Shown here one piece after another: positions 1 through 7,255 of a stretch of DNA of 64,000 nt. This stretch comes from Kriegella sp963975415 (GTDB lineage Bacteria; Bacteroidota; Bacteroidia; Flavobacteriales; Flavobacteriaceae). The notes beneath the pieces were generated by a model. The model was not told the origin of the DNA, ran no database searches, and saw nothing but the letters and a program-made list of their open reading frames with translations. The position numbers and the translations under genes are program-made. The stretch lies in assembly GCF_963975415.1 (NCBI RefSeq), contig NZ_CAXBGN010000015.1, forward strand, positions 1 through 64,000, read 5' to 3'. How positions within the stretch are numbered: position 1 is the first letter of the stretch; each line of letters begins with the position of its first letter.

Positions 1-136
1 AATCTTGACTGTGGTCACCATCAGCATCGATTACCGTAACAACTTGGGAATCATCTTCGCTATAATTCATATCATTGCAAGGCACAGCATTAAGTGCCAA
101 GAAATAAAACGAAAGTATGATTGCTATAAATTTCAC
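1..136 (-). CDS. DUF6660-like small secreted protein (partial, 5' part only)
   Basis: The gene runs off the left edge; about 45 residues of its N-terminus are visible. It starts with GTG at 134-136 and opens with a hydrophobic signal-like segment (KFIAIILSFYFLALNAVPC), followed by an acidic stretch and a DADGDHSQD motif. This matches my recollection of flavobacterial DUF6660 proteins, which start the same way, continue into a Cys-rich CSPFC-type motif, and often sit beside heavy-metal efflux genes. The Cys-rich half is outside the window, so the family call is not proven. A TATCTTTG box, matching the Bacteroidetes -7 consensus TAnnTTTG, lies only four bases upstream of the GTG. It follows the integrase on the same strand after about 50 bp and probably belongs to the left-hand element's cargo. 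Confidence 0.5.
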   Translation of the reverse strand, partial: MKFIAIILSFYFLALNAVPCNDMNYSEDDSQVVTVIDADGDHSQD

Positions 137-187
137 AGTACAAAGATAACAGAATTTTTGTGCAACTGTGTTGCAAAATTGGAATGT

Positions 188-1402
188 TCAAAAGTTGATT
201 ACACTATCCAAAGCATCATCAGCATCTTTGTGGATGAAATTTGCTTGGTAGCTTATTGTTGTTTTCAGGTCGCTGTGTCGGTAGAGTTTTTGCAGCATTT
301 TAATTGGAATTTTGTCTTCGGATAGATTTCCAAAGCTGTGACGTGCAATGTGCATCGTTACTTTCTTTTTAACTTTTGCTTTCTTAGCAACTTCAACTAA
401 GTATTTATTGAATTTTTTTGTAGCTGTTTTTGTCTTGGCATAAACATCCCTTGCATCGTCCAGGTCAGCCTTTTTCAATTCCGGAAAGACAAAATCGTTG
501 TCGCTACGTTTTGTGCTCTTATAATATTCTAAGATGGATAACGCCTTTTCAGGAATCTTAAGAGAAAGCAATTTTGAATTTTTATTCATTCTATAATGCA
601 ATCTTTCGTCATAAATATCGGACCATCTTATTTCAAGAACGTCTGCGGCTCTAATACCTGCAAAATAAAAGCTGAATAACCAAATATTGCGAGCGTGGGT
701 TTCACTATCTGTTAAGTTTTTTACAGTTTCAAAAGCCACTATATCTTTTTTATTGAGCCCGATTTTTTCAGTTTCTGGAAACTTAATCCTAACCTTATCT
801 GAACCGAACGGATAAAGCTTTCTGTCCACTAAGTTCATTTTAATCGCCCTGTTGTAGATAGTTCTTATAACCACTAAGTTGTTTACTATGGACCTGTCAG
901 AGAGCTTAAACTCTTTCTTTAAATAGATTTTGAATTTCCTTAAGAACTGCTCATCAATTTCGGGAAAAGTTAGTTGCTTACTTTTATTGAAGTTTATGAC
1001 GTGATTCACACGAACTTTGTCTGCGGATAGTTGGGCAAGCTTATTATTTTCTTCAAGTTCAAAAAGAAAATCATTCGCTACATCATAAAAAGTACTTGAT
1101 TTGGATTCGGAATAAAGAGACTCTTTAATCTGATTTGCTGAATAATCCTTTTTCTCAGACTGTAAATCCACAAGTGCTTTATTGACCTCTAATAATTTTG
1201 TTGCTAATAAATTATTCAATCTTACTGAATTGGTATTGGACTTTCTAACTCGCGATTTATTTTCATCCCAATCTTGTAAATCAATATAATGACCTATATA
1301 ATGGTATGTAGATTTACGATTTTGAGTAATTCTTATTGCCAATGGGTACAGCCCTTCTTTATTTACCTTTTTTCTTACTACGATTTTTGCGTTCGATGCC
1401 AT
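188..1402 (-). CDS. Tyrosine recombinase (integrase) of the left-hand element
   Basis: 404-residue site-specific recombinase. The N-terminus is an arm-type DNA-binding domain (KIVVRKKVNKEGLYPLAIRI), followed by a core-binding SAM-like domain and a C-terminal catalytic domain. The catalytic residues are visible: Arg I in FAGIRAADVLEIRW, the H-x-x-R box in HIARHSF, and the C-terminal RHSDLKTTISYQ with the nucleophilic Tyr. The longer reading frame reaches 1459, but I start at the Met of MASNAKIVV because the 19 upstream residues do not look like family sequence. The gene reads away from the tRNA-Leu fragment at 1557, the usual place for an integrase beside its attachment site. It differs clearly from the second integrase at 1852, so it should belong to a separate element extending to the left. 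Confidence 0.92.
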   Translation of the reverse strand: MASNAKIVVRKKVNKEGLYPLAIRITQNRKSTYHYIGHYIDLQDWDENKSRVRKSNTNSVRLNNLLATKLLEVNKALVDLQSEKKDYSANQIKESLYSESKSSTFYDVANDFLFELEENNKLAQLSADKVRVNHVINFNKSKQLTFPEIDEQFLRKFKIYLKKEFKLSDRSIVNNLVVIRTIYNRAIKMNLVDRKLYPFGSDKVRIKFPETEKIGLNKKDIVAFETVKNLTDSETHARNIWLFSFYFAGIRAADVLEIRWSDIYDERLHYRMNKNSKLLSLKIPEKALSILEYYKSTKRSDNDFVFPELKKADLDDARDVYAKTKTATKKFNKYLVEVAKKAKVKKKVTMHIARHSFGNLSEDKIPIKMLQKLYRHSDLKTTISYQANFIHKDADDALDSVINF

Positions 1403-1556
1403 ACTCTTAAAATTTAGATTATAAAGATAATCATTTTTGGTACAACATAGGTACAACAAATATTGATTTTAGATGATATTAAATGAAATCAATTAAAATT
1501 AAATTATTGTTAATCAATTGATTATAAGAGTAGTTAATGAATTTTGGTATTAAAAT

Positions 1557-1615
1557 CGCTGGATTCAAAATCCAGTTCCTTTGGAGTGTGGGTTCGATTC
1601 CCACCTCGAGTACTA
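1557..1615 (+). pseudogene. 3' fragment of tRNA-Leu(CAA), attachment-site junction
   Basis: Reading right from about 1557 the sequence gives an anticodon arm (CTGGA / TTCAAAA / TCCAG, anticodon CAA, Leu), a long class II variable arm (TCCTTTGGA), a T arm (GTGGG TTCGATT CCCAC) and the 3' acceptor strand CTCGAGT. The matching 5' acceptor strand (ACTCGAG) and a D arm are absent upstream, so this is not a functional gene. A 3' tRNA fragment beside an integrase is the classic product of integration into a tRNA 3' end. The intact tRNA-Leu is expected outside the window. Confidence 0.75.
1599..1613 (+). repeat. Direct repeat, left attachment site (attL-like)
   Basis: TCCCACCTCGAGTAC, part of the tRNA-Leu T arm and acceptor strand, is repeated exactly at 18401-18415 in the same orientation. 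The flanking bases differ, so the shared core is 15 bp. Confidence 0.75.
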
Positions 1616-1635
1616 AGAACTCATCAAATTAAATC

Positions 1636-1673
1636 AAAACCCTATAAACCTCAATGTTTATAGGGTTTTTTAT
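1636..1673 (+). terminator. Rho-independent terminator after the tRNA-Leu fragment
   Basis: A perfect 11-bp stem (ACCCTATAAAC / GTTTATAGGGT) with a 6-nt loop is followed by a run of T. The A-run on the 5' side makes it potentially bidirectional. It lies just downstream of the tRNA fragment. Confidence 0.8.
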
Positions 1674-1712
1674 TTTCAGTGATATCATTTAATAGTATTT
1701 AAATTCAACCAA

Positions 1713-1764
1713 AAGGTGTCTAATTCGGTGGCACTAGTAATATTTAATTTAGTGCAACCGAATT
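1713..1764. repeat. Left-end inverted repeat, candidate integrase arm-binding sites
   Basis: AATTCGGTGGCACT at 1722-1735 and AGTGCAACCGAATT at 1751-1764 form an inverted repeat with one mismatch. The second arm is the exact inverse (13 nt) of 18331-18343 near the other end of the element, and 1713-1735 matches 18321-18343 at 19 of 23 positions in direct orientation. Paired repeats just inside both ends and next to the integrase fit arm-type sites of tyrosine recombinases. The binding role is inference. Confidence 0.55.
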
Positions 1765-1851
1765 GGTTTTAATTATCTTGTATTCAGTAGTTTATAAGCA
1801 TGCTCTTTAAGATTTATTTTCTACATTTAAGTGTTTTAAACTTAAATAATC

Positions 1852-3120
1852 GTGCAAGATTTATTATCCATATTATTTTATATCAGAAAAAAGGGAACTA
1901 GCGACCCAACAATGGCCACTATCTATCTTAGAATAACAGTCAACGGGAAAAGAGCAGAAGTGAGTACTATGCACAAAGTACCACTGTCTAAATGGAATGC
2001 TAAGGCGAACAAAGTAATCGGTTATAGCATAGAAGCAAGACAATACAATAGACAACTAGATGTTATCAAAAACAGAGTATATGAAATTTATCAGAATCTG
2101 TCCAAGGATAATAGTAATATAATTTCTGCAAAAACAATACGTGATGAATACATTGGGGCTAATAAAAAACAGAAACTAATTTTAGAGTTATTTATTGAGC
2201 ATAATTTGAGAATGGAAAGGTTATTGGGTAAAGATTTCTCTTACAGGACCCTTCAACGCTACAAAACAACTAAAAAGCATCTGGGGAAATTTATAGAGAA
2301 TAACTATAATTTGAAAGATTTTGCAGTAAATAAAATAGATGTCATTTTCATTAACGCGTTCATCTATTTCTTAAAAACTGAGCAAAATCTTTCGCATAAC
2401 TCTGCTTTAAAGTACATAGCTTATTTCAAGAAAATTATTAGAGTTGCTTATGCAAATGGATGGTTGGATAAGGACCCATTTTATAATTTTAAACTTCGAC
2501 CAAATATTATTAACAAGGAATTTTTGAGTAACGATGAGCTTGCGAAACTCATACAAAGTGATTTTTATATTAAACGACTAGAGCATGTTAGAGATGTTTT
2601 TGTTTTTAGCTGTTATACGGGGCTTGCTTATGTTGATATTGAAAAACTTAAGGAAGATGATATTGTAATTGGGATTGATGGTGAGCGCTGGATAAAAGTG
2701 AATAGAACCAAGACCAAGACTTTGAGTAGTATTCCAATTTTACCTATTGCTGAGCAAATTATAAGTAAGTATTCGGGTCAAACTAAGTTTAATGGTAAAC
2801 TTCTTCCTGTATTTAGCAACCAAAGAACAAATGGTTATCTCAAGGAAATAGCAAACTTAACGGGGATAAAGAAAAAGCTGACTTTCCATATGGCTAGACA
2901 TACTTTTGCAACAACAGTAACCTTATCTAATGGAGTTCCACTAGAGTCAGTTAGCAAGATGCTAGGTCATAAATCATTGAAAACTACACAGCATTATGCA
3001 AAAATTTTAGATACTAAACTTTCAGAGGATATGAAAAAACTTAGAATAAGGTTTGATTATGAAAATATACACTCTCCTATAAACGGATATTTGAGTAGAG
3101 AAATTCACAGTACTAAATAG
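1852..3120 (+). CDS. Tyrosine recombinase, IntDOT-like (hydrogenase element)
   Basis: 422 residues from a GTG start, since no upstream ATG fits and LSILFYIRKK begins the family's N-terminal arm-binding domain. A SAM-like core-binding domain occupies about residues 100-200 and the catalytic domain about 215-400. Visible active-site residues are the H-x-x-R box in HMARHTFA, the His of LGHKSLKTT and the nucleophilic Tyr of TQHYAK. At the Arg I position the sequence reads YTGLAYVDIEKL, with no Arg, as in the Bacteroidetes integrases related to IntDOT of CTnDOT, which lack Arg I. It is the first gene inside the left attachment repeat and presumably integrates and excises the element. An 8-bp inverted repeat (1825-1832 / 1840-1847) lies just before the start and could be a self-regulatory site. 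Confidence 0.93.
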   Translation: MQDLLSILFYIRKKGTSDPTMATIYLRITVNGKRAEVSTMHKVPLSKWNAKANKVIGYSIEARQYNRQLDVIKNRVYEIYQNLSKDNSNIISAKTIRDEYIGANKKQKLILELFIEHNLRMERLLGKDFSYRTLQRYKTTKKHLGKFIENNYNLKDFAVNKIDVIFINAFIYFLKTEQNLSHNSALKYIAYFKKIIRVAYANGWLDKDPFYNFKLRPNIINKEFLSNDELAKLIQSDFYIKRLEHVRDVFVFSCYTGLAYVDIEKLKEDDIVIGIDGERWIKVNRTKTKTLSSIPILPIAEQIISKYSGQTKFNGKLLPVFSNQRTNGYLKEIANLTGIKKKLTFHMARHTFATTVTLSNGVPLESVSKMLGHKSLKTTQHYAKILDTKLSEDMKKLRIRFDYENIHSPINGYLSREIHSTK

Positions 3121-3537
3121 AAAGTAAATGTCCTACAAAAGGTCAATTAACGAAACTATTAAAAGAGACCAAGAAAAAAAACATCAATTATCCAGAAATT
3201 GTTTTTGTAATCCCATCCGTTAAAATGGCCCATTTTTGGGTTTGTACAATAGTATCATTAAGTCACTAGAAACCATTGGTCTTATTGCAATTAGCGGTAT
3301 AGTTGAAAACTTTCTATTTCCCTAATAGACACAGTCAAGAGCCTTTTGTTTTAAATAAAAGCTCGTAATTATAGGTAAATTCTTAATATATCGAAAATGG
3401 TTATTCGGACTATTCTATAAAAATTGAGTGCTTATTATCTGGAACAATTCTAAACAAATTAGAATATCATTTATTTTTTGTTAAATAAATGACATATTAC
3501 TATTTTAAAGCCTTGTAAAATAAATAACTAATAATTT
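3121..3537 (+). promoter_or_regulatory. Intergenic region with two adjacent inverted repeats upstream of the hydrogenase operon
   Basis: No gene is seen in these 417 AT-rich bases. Near the hydrogenase start two inverted repeats sit back to back: ATTCTAA / TTAGAAT (3447-3453 / 3459-3465) and TCATTTATTT / AAATAAATGA (3467-3476 / 3483-3492), the second about 45 bp before the small-subunit ATG. They could be regulator sites or a leader RNA structure. No regulator gene is recognisable on the element, so any control would come from the host. Confidence 0.45.
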
Positions 3538-4497
3538 ATGGCAAACGTACTATGGTTACAAGGAGGAGCATGCAGTGGGAACACCATGTCCTTTTTGAAC
3601 GCTGAAGAGCCAACAGTGGTTGAACTTATCACCGATTTCGGTTTAAACATTTTATGGCATCCAACAACTGGTTTACAGATCGGAGACCAAGTTCAAGATT
3701 TGTTAAAAGATATTCTTGACGGTAAAATCCAGATGGATATTTTTGTGTTCGAAGGCTCTATTATTCAGGGACCTGACAATACGGGTACTATGAATCTTTT
3801 TGCGGACCGTCCTATGAAGGACTGGATTGATGAACTTTCTAAAGTAGCAGGTTATGTAGTTGCTATTGGCGATTGTGCAACATGGGGAGGAATACCCGCA
3901 GTTGCTCCTAATCCAAGTGAATCAACGGGTTTCCAATTTCACAAAAAGAAAAAAGGTGGTTTCTTAGGACCCGATTTTGTTTCTAAAGGTGGTTTGCCAG
4001 TAATCAATATCCCTGGTTGCCCTGCGCACCCAGATTGGATTACTCAAATTCTTGTTGCTATTTCTGTCGGAAGAATTGGTGATGTTCTTATTGATGAATA
4101 TCACAGACCAAAAACTTTCTTTACTGATTTCGTTCAAGATGGTTGTACCAACGTAACCAATTTTGCTCAAAAAGTGGATGGTGGCTTTGGTCGTCGAGGT
4201 GGATGTCTCTTTTATGAAGTAGGATGTAGAGGTCCAATGACTAGAGCAAGTTGTAATAATATTCTTTGGAATAGACAATCAAGTAAAACACGTTCTAACC
4301 ATCCATGTCTGGGTTGTACTGAACCAGGATTTCCTCATAATGATCTTGCTAAGGGTAGTGTGTTGAAGACAATGAAGCATCTAGGAGTTTTTCCAAAAGA
4401 AGTTCCTGAAGGTAGAACTAAGTTAGCTTATTATTTGGAAGCTGGCTTTCAAAAGGTCATGCCAACTAATAAGAGAGTTATGGAAACTTCTAAATAA
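3538..4497 (+). CDS. hupS: [NiFe]-hydrogenase small subunit, group 2a-like (HupS type)
   Basis: 319-residue Fe-S electron-transfer subunit. It begins directly with the Fe-S domain (MANVLWLQGGACSGN) and has no twin-arginine signal or C-terminal membrane helix, so it should act in the cytoplasm, unlike membrane-bound group 1 enzymes. Cluster ligands are recognisable: Cys12, Cys113 (GDCATWGG) and Cys161 (GCPAHP) for the proximal cluster, with C203, C223, C230, C239, C257 and C260 for the others. Where most families have CxxC, this protein has C12-S-G-N15; an Asn there is, to my knowledge, a feature of cyanobacterial and other group 2a small subunits. It is followed after 21 bp by the large subunit. 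Group 2a is the best guess; phylogeny is needed to exclude 1h/5-like lineages. Confidence 0.93.
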   Translation: MANVLWLQGGACSGNTMSFLNAEEPTVVELITDFGLNILWHPTTGLQIGDQVQDLLKDILDGKIQMDIFVFEGSIIQGPDNTGTMNLFADRPMKDWIDELSKVAGYVVAIGDCATWGGIPAVAPNPSESTGFQFHKKKKGGFLGPDFVSKGGLPVINIPGCPAHPDWITQILVAISVGRIGDVLIDEYHRPKTFFTDFVQDGCTNVTNFAQKVDGGFGRRGGCLFYEVGCRGPMTRASCNNILWNRQSSKTRSNHPCLGCTEPGFPHNDLAKGSVLKTMKHLGVFPKEVPEGRTKLAYYLEAGFQKVMPTNKRVMETSK

Positions 4498-4518
4498 ATA
4501 GAATTTAAAGAAAAGAAA

Positions 4519-6111
4519 ATGTCAGTTACAGAATTAAATATTTCGCCTGTAGGTCGAGTTGAAGGTGATTTGGACGTAAAAGTATATATCGACAATGGCA
4601 AGGTTACTCGCGCACACACGCAAGCGGCAATGTTTAGAGGTTTCGAGAAAATTATGGAAGGTAAAGACCCGCAATCAGGACTCATTGTTACTCCTAGAAT
4701 TTGTGGTATCTGTGGTGGTTCGCATTTGTACTGTGCATCATCAGCCTTAGATACTGCTTGGGGAACCAAGTTAAGTCCAAATGCGCTGTTATTAAGAGCT
4801 ATTGGTCAGGCTACAGAAACTATTCAAAGTATTCCAAGATGGTTCTATGCTATTTTTGCTACAGATTTAGCAAATAAAAAATATGCAGATAAACCTTTGT
4901 ATAAAGAAGTAGTAAAACGCTGGTCAGCTTATGTTGGTGAAACCTTTCAAATTGGTTTAACCGCTAGTGGTTTGCCAGTTCAAGTTTACGCTTTGTTTGG
5001 TGGACAATGGCCACATTCAAGTTATATGGTGCCAGGCGGTGTAATGTGTGCTCCTACTTTAAAGGATATCACAAGAGCACATGCCATTATGACTCAGTTT
5101 AAAAATGATTGGCTTGAGCCAGTTTGGTTGGGCTGTTCAATCGAGCGCTATTTAGAAATTAAATCATGGGATGATATGTTGGCTTGGGTTGATGAGAATG
5201 AGTCACATAAGAATAGTGATTTAGGATTGTTAATTAGAGCTGGTCAAGAATTCGGATTAGATAAATTCGGACAAGGTGTTGGCAAATTCTTGGCGACTGG
5301 AACGTATTTACACAAAGACCGATATAACAACCCTACAATTGAGGGGAGAAATGATGCCTTAATTTCATCTAGCGGATTCTTTGATGGCGAAAACTATCAT
5401 GAATTTGACCATATGAAAGTAAGTGAGCATGTTAAGCACTCTTGGTATAATGACCAAGAAGATGGTTTACACCCATGGGACGAGCCATTACCAACACCCG
5501 CCAAGTCACAAACTTTACATGATAGTGACTTTGATGGTCAATATAGCTGGTCAAAAGCTCCTCGGTATGATGGTCACGCTGCAGAAGCAGGACCCTTGTC
5601 TAGAGTTATTATGAATGCTAATCCGAATAATAAAGACCATCAAATTAATGACCCTTTGTTTGGAGACATTATGAAAAAGCTCGGACCTAGTGTGTTTACT
5701 AGAGTACTGGCGAGAGTTCATGAAGCACCTAGATTATATAAATTTATTGAGCAATGGTTATCTGAAATTGATTTAGATGGCGAATTCTACATCAAACCTG
5801 TCGAAAAAGACGGTAAAGGTTTCGGTGCTACAGAAGCTGCTCGTGGTGCATTAGCCCATTGGATAGAAATTAAAGATGGTGTTATCAAAAACTATCAAGT
5901 AATGGCGCCAACAACATGGAATGTTGGTCCGCAAGATGGTAATGATAATCCAGGTCCTATAGAAGAGGCTTTATTGGGTACAACAATCGAAGACCCATTA
6001 GATCCAGTAGAAGTAGGTATCGTAGCACGCTCTTTTGATTCATGTTTGGTTTGTACTGTACATGCGCATGATGCAAAAACTGGCGTAGAGCTATCACGAT
6101 TTAAACTATAA
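4519..6111 (+). CDS. hupL: [NiFe]-hydrogenase large subunit (HupL type)
   Basis: 530-residue catalytic subunit holding the Ni-Fe(CN)2CO site. The L1 motif RICGICGGSH places Cys62 and Cys65 and the L2 motif DSCLVCTVH places Cys509 and Cys512, giving the four metal-binding cysteines. The L2 motif reads DSC rather than the common DPC, which I associate with group 2a. After the terminal His515 a 15-residue tail (AHDAKTGVELSRFKL) remains; this is the extension normally removed by the dedicated endopeptidase after Ni insertion, consistent with the protease gene that follows. No signal peptide is present, as expected because the large subunit is exported, if at all, with the small one. Together with HupS it would oxidise H2. 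Confidence 0.95.
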   Translation: MSVTELNISPVGRVEGDLDVKVYIDNGKVTRAHTQAAMFRGFEKIMEGKDPQSGLIVTPRICGICGGSHLYCASSALDTAWGTKLSPNALLLRAIGQATETIQSIPRWFYAIFATDLANKKYADKPLYKEVVKRWSAYVGETFQIGLTASGLPVQVYALFGGQWPHSSYMVPGGVMCAPTLKDITRAHAIMTQFKNDWLEPVWLGCSIERYLEIKSWDDMLAWVDENESHKNSDLGLLIRAGQEFGLDKFGQGVGKFLATGTYLHKDRYNNPTIEGRNDALISSSGFFDGENYHEFDHMKVSEHVKHSWYNDQEDGLHPWDEPLPTPAKSQTLHDSDFDGQYSWSKAPRYDGHAAEAGPLSRVIMNANPNNKDHQINDPLFGDIMKKLGPSVFTRVLARVHEAPRLYKFIEQWLSEIDLDGEFYIKPVEKDGKGFGATEAARGALAHWIEIKDGVIKNYQVMAPTTWNVGPQDGNDNPGPIEEALLGTTIEDPLDPVEVGIVARSFDSCLVCTVHAHDAKTGVELSRFKL

Positions 6112-6133
6112 CTTCTGACATATAGTTTTATAT

Positions 6134-6170
6134 AGACTTTCCTGGGGGCAACCTCGGGAAAGTCTTTTAC
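6134..6170 (+). terminator. Hairpin between hydrogenase subunits and accessory genes
   Basis: AGACTTTCC (6134-6142) pairs with GGAAAGTCT (6157-6165) and an inner GGGG/CCTC helix extends the stem; TTTT follows. It starts 22 bp after the large-subunit stop and ends before the protease ATG at 6193. It could be a partial terminator or an mRNA-stabilising 3' end that keeps structural subunits more abundant than maturation factors. Confidence 0.65.
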
Positions 6171-6192
6171 TTTAACAGGAAATTAAAAAGAT

Positions 6193-6672
6193 ATGAAGAC
6201 GGCAATAATGGGGTTTGGAAATCCGGTGCGAAGTGATGATGCCATTGGTATTTATGTAATTGAGCAATTAAAAGAAAAACTACCTGTTTCTGAAGACATT
6301 AGCATATTTGATATGGGTACCGCTGCTTTTGAAGTGCTTTTCAGATTGAAAGGTCATGATAAAATAATTCTCGTAGACGGAGTTTTGAACAGCAATGAAC
6401 CAGTAGGCACTTTATTTAAAGTACCTGCCGAAGAAGTTATGAAAGCACCACAAGACGACCCTCTGGTTTTTCTCCATGGAATGAAATGGGACCAAGCCTT
6501 ATCTTATACCAAAAAGATTTTGCAAGACGAGTATCCAGAAGACATTCAGGTATACTTAGTGGCAATTGAAAACACAAAGTTAGAAATTGATATGAGTGAT
6601 GGGGTAAAGGAAGCTGGAGATAAAGTGGTTCAACATATTCTAGAAGATTTAAATCTATCTATTCATACGTGA
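6193..6672 (+). CDS. Hydrogenase maturation protease (HupW/HyaD family)
   Basis: 159 residues, normal length for this endopeptidase family. It opens with the signature GFGNPVRSDDAIGIYV, in which the Asp of the RSDD motif and conserved acidic/His residues farther on (DMGTAAFEVL, VDGV, HGMKWDQAL) bind nickel in the precursor's active site. The enzyme cuts the C-terminal tail of the large subunit after the metal site is filled. It lies directly downstream of that gene and overlaps the next gene by 4 bp, which suggests translational coupling. In group 2a systems this protease is usually called HupW; I leave the symbol open. Confidence 0.9.
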   Translation: MKTAIMGFGNPVRSDDAIGIYVIEQLKEKLPVSEDISIFDMGTAAFEVLFRLKGHDKIILVDGVLNSNEPVGTLFKVPAEEVMKAPQDDPLVFLHGMKWDQALSYTKKILQDEYPEDIQVYLVAIENTKLEIDMSDGVKEAGDKVVQHILEDLNLSIHT

Positions 6673-6986
6673 GTACAAAAATTACCCTAAAGACTTCCCA
6701 TATCTATTTGGATAATGAATTGATTGAACCCATTTTTGGAGAAATTCATTACGCCTACGTCACCTATTTGGAAGAAAAAGGGACCATTTTAATTACTCCT
6801 GTTTCTAGTCAGTGGTTTGTTAAAATGTACAAACCGACTCAGTTTCTATTAAAATCGCGTAACTTAAAAGGAGATAAAACTCTAGCTATTCGTGAGATAT
6901 TGATTGACAATGATTTAGACACGACAGATAGAGATTTAGAATATGAAATTATTGAAAAAACAAGTTTGATAAAAGTTAGTATTTAA
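6669..6986 (+). CDS. Hydrogenase-cluster protein of unknown function (105 aa)
   Basis: 105 residues from a GTG that overlaps the protease stop (GTGA), so it is almost certainly translated. I do not recognise a domain. The protein has no signal peptide, membrane segment or cysteines and alternates short beta-like segments (ITLKTSHIYLD, IHYAYVTYLEE, GTILITPVSSQWFV). Being sandwiched between the maturation protease and another small gene suggests a role specific to this hydrogenase type, for example as a chaperone, assembly factor or stabilising partner. Function is unknown. Confidence 0.75.
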   Translation: MSTKITLKTSHIYLDNELIEPIFGEIHYAYVTYLEEKGTILITPVSSQWFVKMYKPTQFLLKSRNLKGDKTLAIREILIDNDLDTTDRDLEYEIIEKTSLIKVSI

Positions 6987-6997
6987 GACTTAGCAAA

Positions 6998-7255
6998 ATG
7001 TCGAAACAAAAGAGCGATTGGTTATTGGATGCGGAGGTACAATACAATGTTACACCAGTCAAAGGGCGTTGGGAAGTTTCTCTTATATTTATAAATACCA
7101 AAGACCCAAACCAAGTTTTAATTCAAACCATTGGGGATTACAGAACAGAACGCCTAGCCGAAATATATGGGAGAAGTATGCAGCAGACGGCAGCAAAAGA
7201 CCCAAGAGGCACACAAAAAGTAGACAAAGATGCTTACGATATTAACAACAACTGA
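6998..7255 (+). CDS. Hydrogenase-cluster protein of unknown function (85 aa)
   Basis: 85 soluble residues without cysteines or membrane segments, starting MSKQKSDWLLDAEVQYNV. The sequence VKGRWEVSLIFINTKDP followed by QVLIQTIGDYRTERLAEIYG looks like a small alpha/beta domain, but I know no family for it. It starts 11 bp after the previous gene and its last 26 bases overlap the TPR gene in another frame, so the operon is tightly packed. A candidate subunit or assembly protein of the hydrogenase; function unknown. Confidence 0.7.
   Translation: MSKQKSDWLLDAEVQYNVTPVKGRWEVSLIFINTKDPNQVLIQTIGDYRTERLAEIYGRSMQQTAAKDPRGTQKVDKDAYDINNN

Noticed and set aside
5..325. A plus-strand gene at the left edge
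   Set aside because: It overlaps the 3' end of the integrase and the better-supported minus-strand gene with a signal peptide.
1505..1615. An intact tRNA-Leu gene
   Set aside because: The 3' half folds well, but no 5' acceptor strand (ACTCGAG) or D arm precedes it; upstream GAATTTTGGTATTA only vaguely resembles a D loop.
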